A DNA stretch of 9,779 nucleotides. It comes from Emcibacter sp. GTDB lineage: Bacteria > Pseudomonadota > Alphaproteobacteria > Sphingomonadales > Emcibacteraceae. Under the pieces are notes generated by a model that was not told where the DNA came from, did not search any database, and saw only the letters and a list, made by a program, of their open reading frames with translations. How positions within the stretch are numbered: position 1 is the stretch's first letter; every line of letters starts with the position of its first letter. This document shows, in pieces, positions 1 through 7,738 of the stretch. Position numbers and translations under genes: made by a program. Where the stretch lies: assembly GCA_016765435.1 (NCBI GenBank), contig JAESPY010000241.1:1-9779 (forward strand), read 5' to 3'.

Positions 1-2207
1 AGATCGTAGACCATTGGCAAGACCGGAAACGCCTGAGCAAGGGCATTATTGGGCTTATTATTCTGCCACTGGAACATGGTTTTGATACCGGGGATGTGGC
101 GGTTATTTCTGAACAGGATATTCTGGGCGACCGTCTGGTCAGAAAATTACGCAAATCCCGCAAGGCCGAAAATTTCATACAGGAAGCCTCTGCCCTGACC
201 CCCGGCGATCTGGTGGTTCATATGGATCACGGCATTGGCCGTTATGAAGGCCTACTGACCATTCAGGTCAACGGGGCGTCCCACGATTGTGTCCATCTGA
301 CCTATCACGGCGGGGACAAGCTGTATGTCCCCGTGGAAAATATTGAAATATTGAGCCGTTACGGTGGCCAAGGCAGCGATGGACAGCTGGACAAGCTGGG
401 CGGTGTTGCCTGGCAGGGACGCAAAGCGAAACTGAAAAAACGCATTCGCGACATGGCCGATGAATTGATCAAGGTGGCCGCACAACGCGCCCTGCGCAAA
501 GGCGCCATCATTCAACCGCCCGAGGGATTGTATGATGAATTTTGCGCCCGCTTCCCCTATACGGAAACCGACGACCAACTGCGCGCCATCGCCGATGTGA
601 TTACTGACCTTGGCAGTGGCAAACCCATGGACCGTCTGATTTGCGGCGACGTAGGCTTTGGCAAGACCGAAATCGCTTTGCGTACAGCGTTTTTGGCCGT
701 TATGGAAGGCTTTCAGGTCGCGATTATTGCACCGACCACCCTGCTCGTTCGCCAGCATTACAAAACCTTTGTCGACCGTTTCCGGGGACTACCAGTAAAA
801 ATCGGCCATCTGTCCCGGCTGGTAACCGCCAAAGACCAGAAATTAACCCGTGACGAATTGAGCAAAGGCACCTGTGAAATTGTCATTGGCACCCATGCCC
901 TGCTCGGCAAGAATGTTAGTTTCAGGAATTTGGGGCTTATCGTCATTGATGAGGAACAGCATTTCGGGGTGGTTCATAAAGAACGCCTGAAGAAGATGAA
1001 AAATGATGTTCATGTGCTGACCCTGACGGCAACGCCGATTCCGCGCACCCTACAATTGGCCATGAGCGGTATGCGGGGGTTGAGCCTGATTGCAACACCG
1101 CCAGTGGACCGATTGGCAATTCGTACTTTTGTCCTGCCTATGGACAGTTTGGTTATCCGCGAAGCCTTGCTGCGGGAACATTACCGGGGCGGTCAGAGCT
1201 TTTACGTCTGTCCACGGGTATCCGACCTGAAGGAAATCGAGGATCTTCTGCGCGAACATGTACCGGAAGTCAAAACCGTCACCGCCCACGGCCAAATGCC
1301 CCCGACCCAGATCGAAGACGTCATGAATGCTTTTTATGACGGTAAATATGATGTATTGATTTCCACCACCATTGTCGAATCCGGCTTAGATATTCCCACC
1401 GCCAACACCATGATTATCCACCGGGCGGACATGTTTGGCCTATCGCAACTCTATCAGCTTCGGGGCCGTGTTGGCCGGTCCAAAGTACGGGCCTATGCCT
1501 ATCTTACCTTGCCCCCCCGCAGGATGCCCACAGCACAGGCCGAAAAACGACTTCAGGTTCTGCAAACCCTGGATACGCTGGGCGCTGGATTTACCCTTGC
1601 CAGTCATGACCTTGACATTCGCGGGGCCGGAAACCTGTTGGGTGAGGAACAATCAGGCCATATCAAGGAAGTCGGCATGGAGCTTTACCAGCAAATGTTG
1701 GAAGAAGCCGTGGCAGCGGCCAAATCCGGCATCACAGATGATGAGATCACCGGCATCTGGTCCCCACAAATCAATGTAGGTGCGGCGGTTCTGATCCCGG
1801 AAAATTATGTCCCGGATCTTAATCTGCGCATGTCCCTGTACCGACGTCTGGCGGACCTGAAAGGACGACAGGAAATTGATGCCTTTGGCGCAGAACTGAT
1901 TGACCGCTTTGGCGACTTACCCGAAGAGGTGGAACATCTCCTGAAAATCATCCTGATCAAGCATTTCTGCCGCCTTGCCGGAATTGAAAAAATTGATACT
2001 GGCCCCAAGGGTGCCATTGTTACTTTCCGCAATTCCAAATTCGCCAATCCTGCGGGACTGATAGATTTCATCAATAACCAGTCTACCGTCGTCAAACTCC
2101 GCCCCGACCATCGGCTGGTTTATGTGCGTAAATGGTCCAAAATTGAAAACCGTCTGCAAGGGTCCTTAAATCTGGCCCATGCCCTCGCCAAGGCCGCGCG
2201 CCCATAA
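1..2207 (+). CDS. mfd: Transcription-repair coupling factor Mfd, C-terminal part (5' end outside window)
   Basis: Mfd is a DNA translocase that removes RNA polymerase stalled at lesions and recruits the UvrABC excision machinery. The frame is open from base 3, giving 734 residues of a protein usually near 1150, so the N-terminal UvrB-like part lies upstream. A GTG at 96 is internal, because the residues before it (LPLEHGF) are family sequence. Counting from base 3, the polymerase-interacting domain (GDLVVHMDHGIGRYEG) lies near 68-83. Walker A GDVGFGKT is at 215-222, the DEEQ box at 316-319, motif III TATPIPRT at 342-349, and motif VI QLRGRVGR at 485-492. The RAD-like segment after it (HDLDIRGAGNLLGEEQSG) and the C-terminal TRCF domain (about 570-690) follow. 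All visible motifs are intact and the frame is unbroken to TAA at 2205-2207. RecG shares the helicase core but not the polymerase-interacting and TRCF domains, so Mfd is near certain. Confidence 0.97.
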   Translation, partial: IVDHWQDRKRLSKGIIGLIILPLEHGFDTGDVAVISEQDILGDRLVRKLRKSRKAENFIQEASALTPGDLVVHMDHGIGRYEGLLTIQVNGASHDCVHLTYHGGDKLYVPVENIEILSRYGGQGSDGQLDKLGGVAWQGRKAKLKKRIRDMADELIKVAAQRALRKGAIIQPPEGLYDEFCARFPYTETDDQLRAIADVITDLGSGKPMDRLICGDVGFGKTEIALRTAFLAVMEGFQVAIIAPTTLLVRQHYKTFVDRFRGLPVKIGHLSRLVTAKDQKLTRDELSKGTCEIVIGTHALLGKNVSFRNLGLIVIDEEQHFGVVHKERLKKMKNDVHVLTLTATPIPRTLQLAMSGMRGLSLIATPPVDRLAIRTFVLPMDSLVIREALLREHYRGGQSFYVCPRVSDLKEIEDLLREHVPEVKTVTAHGQMPPTQIEDVMNAFYDGKYDVLISTTIVESGLDIPTANTMIIHRADMFGLSQLYQLRGRVGRSKVRAYAYLTLPPRRMPTAQAEKRLQVLQTLDTLGAGFTLASHDLDIRGAGNLLGEEQSGHIKEVGMELYQQMLEEAVAAAKSGITDDEITGIWSPQINVGAAVLIPENYVPDLNLRMSLYRRLADLKGRQEIDAFGAELIDRFGDLPEEVEHLLKIILIKHFCRLAGIEKIDTGPKGAIVTFRNSKFANPAGLIDFINNQSTVVKLRPDHRLVYVRKWSKIENRLQGSLNLAHALAKAARP

Positions 2208-2216
2208 CCGAAACCT

Positions 2217-2240
2217 TTATCTTTTGTTAAGATAATCTTA
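2217..2240. promoter_or_regulatory. Overlapping AT-rich dyads after mfd
   Basis: Two dyads share bases here. TTATCTT (2217-2223) pairs with AAGATAA (2229-2235) around the loop TTGTT. TAAGAT (2228-2233) and ATCTTA (2235-2240) form a 13-bp palindrome centred on A2234. The two pairings exclude each other in RNA. There is no GC-rich stem and no T-run after it, so it is not a convincing intrinsic terminator. It lies about 60 bases before the FlgC-like start and could be a protein-binding site or simply AT-rich chance sequence. Confidence 0.25.
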
Positions 2241-2302
2241 GAACTCACGCATTATTGTTTGAGGAATCGGGGTTAATGCCCCTGTTTCAGAGAAAGAACA
2301 TA

Positions 2303-2704
2303 ATGTTCAAGGCGATACAAACAAGTGTTTCAGGATTACTTGCCTCCACCGTCCGCTTCAATACGGCTGCAAATAATATCGTGAACGCCCATGTTAAATC
2401 AACACCGGGGGCTTCTGCGTCGTCCGGTGGCGCCTTCAATGCCTCCTACAGCCCACAACATGTAGCCCAATCCACTACTATAGGCGGCGGCGTGCGGGCA
2501 GCTGTTGTTCCTGTATCTCCGGCTAGCCTCACCGTTTTTGACCCCACATCCCCCCTGTCCAACGCACAGGGGCTGGTCAATACTCCCAATGTCTCACTCC
2601 CCGCTGAAATTTCAGAACTCACGCGGGCCAGTCAGGCCTATAAAGCCAATGCAAAGGTTCTAAAAACCCTTGATGATACTTTTAAAACGCTTTTGAAAAT
2701 ATAA
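2303..2704 (+). CDS. FlgC-like flagellar proximal rod protein
   Basis: This is a 133-residue protein related to FlgC, a component of the periplasmic rod that carries flagellar rotation. The N-terminus has the rod/hook/filament-cap signature of amphipathic helix plus ANN motif (SVSGLLAS, then RFNTAANNIVNA at about 18-29). The C-terminus (about 79-133) follows the FlgC pattern: DPTSPLSNAQG, TPNVSLPAEI, then SQAYKANAKVLKTLDD. Length matches FlgC (E. coli 134 residues). The middle (31-70) is Ser/Gly/Ala-rich and diverged. ATG at 2303 is chosen because the conserved helix starts there and a purine-rich AGAAAGA precedes it; a TTG at 2255 would add 16 unconserved residues. No flgB, fliE or other flagellar gene is beside it, whereas FlgC is normally encoded next to FlgB. 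It may therefore be a relocated flgC or a paralogue. Like other rod proteins it has no Sec signal peptide and would be exported by the flagellar type III system. Confidence 0.82.
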   Translation: MFKAIQTSVSGLLASTVRFNTAANNIVNAHVKSTPGASASSGGAFNASYSPQHVAQSTTIGGGVRAAVVPVSPASLTVFDPTSPLSNAQGLVNTPNVSLPAEISELTRASQAYKANAKVLKTLDDTFKTLLKI

Positions 2705-2958
2705 AACTTCTCTCTTGCCCCCCTTCTGTTAAGTACTTATTAAAGACAATTACATTATAATACCCTTATATTTAGGAGCTATTGGTCAAAAAATAACGCT
2801 ATTTTTGACCAATAGATAAATTTTTAATGCAAATTGCAATAATTTACTTCAAATTAAGCAATTAAGAATTATTATTGCAAACCATTAGTGAATGGATAGC
2901 GTAGACATAGGTAAAGATTACTGACAGGTAGCACTGGCAGAGTAGTAAGAAGGTTTTT
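2705..2958. promoter_or_regulatory. AT-rich structured intergenic region upstream of the first DUF2336 gene
   Basis: This 254-base spacer has no credible ORF. It contains a TATAAT hexamer (2756-2761) without a good -35 at the right distance, the 14-bp hairpin described separately, and a 10-bp inverted repeat TTGCAATAAT (2834-2843) / ATTATTGCAA (2871-2880) with a 27-base spacer. A small hairpin CCATT-AGTG-AATGG lies at 2882-2895. The ribosome-binding site AAGAAGG at 2947-2953 stands five bases before the ATG of the next gene. If TATAAT is a real -10 box, transcription would begin around 2768 and the transcript would carry a structured leader of roughly 190 bases. The spacer is distinctly richer in A and T than its flanking genes. 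Confidence 0.45.
2779..2815. repeat. Perfect 14-bp inverted repeat (hairpin or operator)
   Basis: CTATTGGTCAAAAA (2779-2792) is exactly complementary to TTTTTGACCAATAG (2802-2815) around a 9-base loop, ATAACGCTA. Bulging A2793 lets two more pairs form (TA/TA), leaving the tetraloop ACGC. The stem has a GGTC/GACC core in an otherwise AT-rich arm. The sequence after it (ATAAATTTTTAATG) has a five-T run, but not directly at the stem. It could be a bidirectional terminator between the FlgC-like gene and the DUF2336 gene, a dimeric regulator site, or a leader hairpin. The dyad itself is read directly from the sequence; its role is inference. Confidence 0.6.
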
Positions 2959-4074
2959 ATGGTACAGAATGAACCAAAGATAGCGGAAGAGATCTCCAGT
3001 CTTTTGAAGCTGGCTTATGATCGAAAAGCCGGTGGTCGTTCAGAATTGTTCAATAACATTACCGATTTTCTGGAACGACGCCATTCTGAGCTGTCGCCCA
3101 ATGAACTGGCCCTCATGTCAGAAATTCTGGAAAAACTGGTCAATAATGTTGAAATGAGCATCCGGCAGAAGCTCGCTGATCGTTTGGCAGAGGATCAATT
3201 TGCCCCCCTTGATTTGATTATTCTGCTCGCCAATGACCAAATCGACGTGGCCACTCCCATATTAATCTTAAGCAAATTATTATCCGATAACGAGCTGATA
3301 AAAATCATTCGCCACAAATCTGCCCAACATCAACTCAGTATTGCCAGCCGGAAAAAACTATCTTCCGATGTCTGCCGGGAACTGGTCACGGTCGGCAACA
3401 GTAAAACCCTGATTGTACTCCTGAACAACCATGATGCCAAAATTGGCAATCAACCCCTGTCAGAACTGGTGGAAAAATCAAAAACCATCATCCCTATTCA
3501 GCCGCCCCTCATTGAACGGCCAGACCTGCCAAAAGAAATGGCCGCCAAAATGTATCAATGGGTCTCCAGCGGCCTGAAAGAGTCAATATTGACCAACCTG
3601 GACATAAGTGAAGCGGACATTGACGCGCTTCTTCAAGGTGCCGTAGAAGAAGCAAGCAACGGTGGGGACACCCAAATCACACGGGAAAAATCTGAAATTC
3701 TTCTGGTGAATAAACTGCATAAAGCCGGAAAATTGACCCCGGCATTTCTGATGAAGTGCCTGAATCAGGGACAATCATCGTTATTTGAGATTGCCTTTGC
3801 CAAAATGATTGCGATTCCCCATAAAATAATGCGGTCTTTTCTGTATGATAGAGGCGCAGAATCTCTGGCCGTTTCCTGTTGTGCAGTGGGCATTGACCGG
3901 AGTGTTTTCCTGACCATTTATCAACTGACACGGGCCGCCCAGAATGTTGATACCAATATTTCTGACCGGGAAATTGCCAATGCCTTCGAATTTTTCAAGA
4001 AGCTGGACAAGAAAATGGCCCTTCGGACTATTCAGAAATGGGTTGCAGAAGCCACCGGCACCGCTATATTCTAG
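2959..4074 (+). CDS. DUF2336-family protein (paralogue 1)
   Basis: This 371-residue, predominantly helical, soluble-looking protein has no signal peptide or membrane segment. It is assigned to DUF2336, an alphaproteobacterial family of unknown function, from its overall pattern and its match to the minus-strand paralogue at 6608-7738. Shared blocks include RSEL..NI.D (27-36), the ALM..(I/V)L.KL.N.VE segment (51-65), LAN..ID.A.P (90-100), L(I/L)(K/E)IIR, the central RPDLPKEMAAKMYQWVS (187-203), and GAESLA..C..VGIDR (299-314). The alternation of short helices suggests a HEAT-like solenoid that binds other proteins, but that is inference. ATG 2959 follows AAGAAGG with five-base spacing. NAD kinase starts 34 bases after its stop, so the two probably share a transcript. 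No catalytic motif is visible. Confidence 0.85.
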   Translation: MVQNEPKIAEEISSLLKLAYDRKAGGRSELFNNITDFLERRHSELSPNELALMSEILEKLVNNVEMSIRQKLADRLAEDQFAPLDLIILLANDQIDVATPILILSKLLSDNELIKIIRHKSAQHQLSIASRKKLSSDVCRELVTVGNSKTLIVLLNNHDAKIGNQPLSELVEKSKTIIPIQPPLIERPDLPKEMAAKMYQWVSSGLKESILTNLDISEADIDALLQGAVEEASNGGDTQITREKSEILLVNKLHKAGKLTPAFLMKCLNQGQSSLFEIAFAKMIAIPHKIMRSFLYDRGAESLAVSCCAVGIDRSVFLTIYQLTRAAQNVDTNISDREIANAFEFFKKLDKKMALRTIQKWVAEATGTAIF

Positions 4075-4108
4075 CATCTGTTGATCAGAATTGCAGGATG
4101 GCCTAGAC

Positions 4109-4888
4109 ATGACCACTTCAGAAAATAATAAAAAGATTGCTCTTGTTGCCTCCGACACGGACGCCGCGCAGGACGCAGCATCGGCCTTAAGAAACCGCTA
4201 TGACTTTGTAAACGTTGACGAAGCCGATGTTATTGTCGCCCTTGGCGGAGATGGGTTTATCCTTCATTTCATCCATGAGATTATGCCTCATAAAGCATCC
4301 ATTTTTGGCATGAATAAAGGCACCGTCGGCTTTCTCCTGAATGATTACCATGAAGAGGGTCTGGTCGAACGGATCAAAGCCTCTACCCCGATTACCCTTC
4401 ACCCCCTGCGCATGACCGCCGAGACTCAAGATGGCCGTCAGGTTGAAGCCTTGGCCATTAACGAGGTATCCCTGCTCCGGCAAACCCGGCAAACGGCAAA
4501 AATCAGAATTCTTGTGGACGGAAAAGTCAGAATGGAGGAACTGGTTTGCGATGGCATTATGCTGGCAACCCCCGCTGGAAGCACCGCCTATAACCTGTCG
4601 GCCCATGGACCTATCATTCCCATGAATGCGGACATCATGGCCATGACACCAATCAGTGCCTTTCGGCCCAGACGTTGGAAAGGCGCGCTTCTGCCCCATA
4701 ATTCAGAAGTCACCTTTGAAATCCTTGATCCGGCCAAACGGCCGGTAAGTGCCGTTGCCGACACACGGGAAGTGCGACACATCGCCAAGGTCAGCATCAA
4801 ACAGGACAGGTCCATCAAAATAAACCTGTTATTTGACAGCCATCATACGTTGGAAGAAAGAATATTAAACGAACAGTTTATTAATTAG
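4109..4888 (+). CDS. nadK: NAD kinase
   Basis: NAD kinase phosphorylates NAD+ at the adenosine 2'-hydroxyl to give NADP+, the only route to NADP in most bacteria; it acts in the cytosol. The 259-residue product carries the family motifs in order: GGDG at 46-49 with the catalytic Asp48, GFLLN (74-78), NE at 118-119 for NAD binding, and [20 protein letters not shown] (148-167). The TPAGSTAY variant, with Ala in place of the second Thr of TPTGSTAY, is common in alphaproteobacteria. The length is on the short side but normal for that group. ATG 4109 is preferred, with AGGAT at 4096-4100 as ribosome-binding site; a TTG at 4091 would add six residues with no better site. The gene follows the DUF2336 gene by 34 bases and its last 8 bp overlap the 3' end of the opposing histidine kinase gene. 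No terminator fits between them. Confidence 0.95.
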   Translation: MTTSENNKKIALVASDTDAAQDAASALRNRYDFVNVDEADVIVALGGDGFILHFIHEIMPHKASIFGMNKGTVGFLLNDYHEEGLVERIKASTPITLHPLRMTAETQDGRQVEALAINEVSLLRQTRQTAKIRILVDGKVRMEELVCDGIMLATPAGSTAYNLSAHGPIIPMNADIMAMTPISAFRPRRWKGALLPHNSEVTFEILDPAKRPVSAVADTREVRHIAKVSIKQDRSIKINLLFDSHHTLEERILNEQFIN

Positions 4889-6605
4889 AATCTTTCTGTT
4901 CTTCATGAAGATTAAAGATCACGGTGAACTCCGAACCTTCATTGACAATGCTTTTCAAGACAATATCCCCGCCCATTTGACGGGCCAGATGTTGGGAAAT
5001 ATGCAAGCCAAGGCCCGTACCTTCTTCTTTACGGGAATAGATATTATCCGTGGCCTGATGAAATTTCTCAAACACCAATTCATGCTGGTCATCCGGAATA
5101 CCAATGCCAGTATCCCATACTGTGACGCCCACTGTGCTCTGGCTCTGCGGAGTGATACGGATGCCAATCTTGCCATAATCAGGGGTAAATTTCACCGCAT
5201 TGCTCAACAGATTAACGAAAATCTGTACCGCCCGCCGTTCGTCCACATGAATATGGAAGTCTTTTTCGATCTTGACCTCACTGATATCCAGATATTTCTG
5301 GTTTGCCCGCAACACGATAAGATTTACCGCCCGGTCAACAACCTCTTTTAACGAAACATCCTCAGTATCAAGTTTGATCTTACCACTTTCGAGAACCGCC
5401 ACATCAAGAACATCATTAATCAGGTCCAGCAAATGCCGTCCCGCTGACATAATATCATTGCTATAGGAGACATATTGGGGGTTAAGTTCACCGAACACTT
5501 CCATTTTCATGGCTTCGGCAAACCCGATGATGGCATTTAGGGGGGTGCGCAATTCATGGCTCATGGCCGCGACAAATTCGTTTTTGGCACCAAAGGCCAC
5601 TTCTGATTCCGCAGAGGCCATATCAAGTTGGATATTCTTGTTGGTCAGTTCCTCCAACGTATGTTCCAGCGACTTTTGAATGGCAATGGTTTCCAGACGC
5701 GCCTTATAATTAACCGTCACATCCATTCCGGCCCCACGATAGCCCATAAATTCCCCGGTTGAGGAATCAAAAATCGGCACGCCGCTCAAATGCGTATAGA
5801 TCACGTCTTCTTCAGAATTTCTAAGCAGGAACAATTGGTCCCGGAAAGGCTTCATACCATCCAGAAATGAATCACAACTGATAAGACGGCCTTCAACCTC
5901 TGCTTTTAGGTCCCCAAAATCTTCGAAACGTTTTCCTGTCAAAAGAATGACTGGCGTCCCGGTAATCGCCATCAGACGGTCGGACACAAATGTAATATTA
6001 TAATCTCGGTCAATTTCCCAATACCAGTCAGACGTCGCCCGGGCAAAATCCCGAAATCTCTGCTGCATCAGGCTTTCATGGCCAAGGGTCTGGATGCTAT
6101 CTGTGAAATCAACATAGCTCCCCCCAACGGCAATAACCCGGCCATTATCATCACAGATCGGAAAATGGCGAGAACGATATTGCCGGGACACGCCTTGCAC
6201 TTTTATGGTTTCTTCAACGGAAACATTTTGCCGGGTCAACTGAACTTCATTCAATATTGCTGTCAGGCTTTCCGGCAGCAGGCTTTCGCCCTTATGTATT
6301 GTATCTTCTTTTCCGGTATATTCACAATTTGAGACAAGGCTCCGATAACCCTCATTCACATAAACCAGTTCGCCAGAAATGGTCGATATATACAAAGGCA
6401 CCGTTTCGTCGAAGCTCATATTAGCAATAAGCGCATTAATTTTATCAATGACGGTGGTCGGTTTATTCTTAAGGTTTTTATGGGTATTGGTCGAGACACG
6501 CTGAACCAGTTCCAGCGGGATAATCGTCTGGTGTTTCAACTTTGGCACCAGCCGTTTTCCTGTGGCTTTGCCGCCCGCAATATTTTGATTCATCCTACCA
6601 AACAT
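4881..6605 (-). CDS. Soluble PAS-PAS sensor histidine kinase
   Basis: This 574-residue sensor kinase has no transmembrane segment, so it should sense a cytoplasmic signal. A basic N-terminus of about 45 residues comes first. Two PAS-type domains follow: about 55-170 ([16 protein letters not shown]) and about 185-300 ([20 protein letters not shown], ending in a PAC-like [10 protein letters not shown]). A helical linker spans about 300-345. The HisKA domain holds [14 protein letters not shown] with phospho-acceptor His350, and the ATPase domain shows NLLSN (465-469), DTGIG (498-502), FEKFHQ (512-517) and GTGLGL (529-534). All catalytic boxes look intact. The H-box region resembles PleC/DivJ-type alphaproteobacterial kinases; no receiver domain is attached and no response regulator is nearby, so the partner is unknown. 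ATG 6605 starts two bases after the stop of the upstream DUF2336 gene, indicating translational coupling. An ATG at 6593 is an alternative. A longer open frame to 6665 would only overlap that gene. Confidence 0.92.
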   Translation of the reverse strand: MFGRMNQNIAGGKATGKRLVPKLKHQTIIPLELVQRVSTNTHKNLKNKPTTVIDKINALIANMSFDETVPLYISTISGELVYVNEGYRSLVSNCEYTGKEDTIHKGESLLPESLTAILNEVQLTRQNVSVEETIKVQGVSRQYRSRHFPICDDNGRVIAVGGSYVDFTDSIQTLGHESLMQQRFRDFARATSDWYWEIDRDYNITFVSDRLMAITGTPVILLTGKRFEDFGDLKAEVEGRLISCDSFLDGMKPFRDQLFLLRNSEEDVIYTHLSGVPIFDSSTGEFMGYRGAGMDVTVNYKARLETIAIQKSLEHTLEELTNKNIQLDMASAESEVAFGAKNEFVAAMSHELRTPLNAIIGFAEAMKMEVFGELNPQYVSYSNDIMSAGRHLLDLINDVLDVAVLESGKIKLDTEDVSLKEVVDRAVNLIVLRANQKYLDISEVKIEKDFHIHVDERRAVQIFVNLLSNAVKFTPDYGKIGIRITPQSQSTVGVTVWDTGIGIPDDQHELVFEKFHQATDNIYSRKEEGTGLGLHISQHLARQMGGDIVLKSIVNEGSEFTVIFNLHEEQKDSN

Positions 6606-6607
6606 AA

Positions 6608-7738
6608 TTATACCGCGTCCTTCATCGCCTGAATAGCATCCTGATAGCCAAAGTCGCGCTGCCAATGCCTTACCGCGACCTTTGCGTTCTTGATCTTTAT
6701 ATCATCATACAATGATAAAATTGAATTTACCAGCCCAGTCGCCCGCGCTTTCCCCCCCGAACGGGATTGCAAAATCAATAAGAAAAGCGACGCAAAAGTA
6801 TCCCGGTCAATTTCAAGAGACTTAGCAATGATTGCCAGACTCTCGCCCGTACGCTCCCGGATGGACCGCCAGATAATCTTCACGTCCAGCCCCGTCATTT
6901 CTGACAAACCGGCAACGAACAAATTAATTTTTTCCTGACGCAGGCACCGTTGCAAGAAAATTATCGTCAGTTCCTTTTTACCCGCCAACTCCCGGGCTAG
7001 CTTAAGAGCCGTTCTCATAATACCATCCGTAGAATCATGGTTCTGGAATGCTGTTTTTGTCGCCATTTCAATGGCATCGTCAAGCTGAACATGATCCACA
7101 TTAAATTCAACAATGATCTTGCGCCGGAGTGCGGCGGATACCCACCAGTACATCTGATAGGCCATATCTGCCGGAAGGTCCTGACGGTTTAAAAGCGGTT
7201 CCTGAAAACGGTCCATATTTCGGGATTCCGCAACCAGATATTTTATGGAAAGTTCTGAAATTTCCGCATTTTCGTTATTAATCAAGGCTTCAACAACATC
7301 TTCACCGGCATTTTCAATCAGCTCGCCACTCACATTCTCACTGACATGAGAACGAATGGCAATCGCCATACGGTGCGCCTCTGTGCGGTTGCGGATAATC
7401 TCAATCAACTGCTCATCCTTCAACACCCCGCTTTTATTTAACATGGGTGCCGCAATGTCGATGGTTTGATTGGCCAGCTTGGCCGCCAATTCCGGGGAAA
7501 CATCATCAACATCAGCCAATCGACGGCTCAATTCCTTACGGACACTTTTTTCCACTGAATTAATAAGCTTGAGCAAGACATCATTCATCAAAGCCCGCTC
7601 ATGATCATTCAGGCGGCCTTCGGGCGACAAGAACATATCGGAAATATTTTCCAACAGCTCACTCCTGGCGGAAACCGACTTTTCTTGAGCCAGAACCAAC
7701 AAGTCTTTTGAACCCATATTGCTATGCAGCGTCCCCAT
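6608..7738 (-). CDS. DUF2336-family protein (paralogue 2), coupled to the histidine kinase gene
   Basis: This 376-residue helical, soluble protein is the second DUF2336 member in the window. It aligns with the plus-strand paralogue over nearly its whole length. Matching blocks are ARSELLENISD (24-34), ALMNDVLLKLINSVEKSVRK (49-68), LAN..IDIAAPML (88-100), LIEIIRNR (111-118), NRQDLPADMAYQMYWWVS (184-201) and TGESLAIIAKSLEIDRDTF (297-315). By eye identity is well below half, so the duplication is old. No enzyme motif, signal peptide or membrane helix is seen. ATG 7738 is taken with a weak GGAT site five bases upstream; an internal ATG at codon 8 is possible. The stop TAA is separated from the kinase ATG by only TT, so the two are almost certainly co-transcribed and probably work together, for example as a kinase-binding adaptor or modulator. 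That role is inference; the family has no established function that I can name. Confidence 0.85.
   Translation of the reverse strand: MGTLHSNMGSKDLLVLAQEKSVSARSELLENISDMFLSPEGRLNDHERALMNDVLLKLINSVEKSVRKELSRRLADVDDVSPELAAKLANQTIDIAAPMLNKSGVLKDEQLIEIIRNRTEAHRMAIAIRSHVSENVSGELIENAGEDVVEALINNENAEISELSIKYLVAESRNMDRFQEPLLNRQDLPADMAYQMYWWVSAALRRKIIVEFNVDHVQLDDAIEMATKTAFQNHDSTDGIMRTALKLARELAGKKELTIIFLQRCLRQEKINLFVAGLSEMTGLDVKIIWRSIRERTGESLAIIAKSLEIDRDTFASLFLLILQSRSGGKARATGLVNSILSLYDDIKIKNAKVAVRHWQRDFGYQDAIQAMKDAV

Noticed and set aside
96..98. GTG as a start codon for a short Mfd-like protein
   Set aside because: The same frame is open to the window edge and the upstream residues are typical Mfd sequence, so this is an internal valine.
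252..758. 168-residue open frame on the minus strand inside mfd
   Set aside because: It lies wholly antisense to the strongly conserved Mfd helicase region and has no recognisable motif; it is a by-product of the codon pattern of mfd.
2779..2815. Classic intrinsic terminator
   Set aside because: The stem is long and perfect, but AT-rich, and no T-run follows it directly, so termination is only one of several possible roles; it is reported as an inverted repeat instead.
4187..4699. 170-residue open frame on the minus strand inside nadK
   Set aside because: It is antisense to conserved NAD kinase motifs (GGDG to GSTAY) and resembles no family.
4905..5351. 148-residue plus-strand open frame opposite the histidine kinase
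   Set aside because: It mirrors the conserved ATPase domain of the kinase gene on the other strand and has no independent support; extension of nadK transcription into it would be antisense RNA, not a gene.
6606..6665. N-terminal extension of the histidine kinase by 20 residues
   Set aside because: It would overlap the end of the DUF2336 gene by about 58 bases, and the added residues show no domain sequence; the ATG at 6605 fits gene spacing better.
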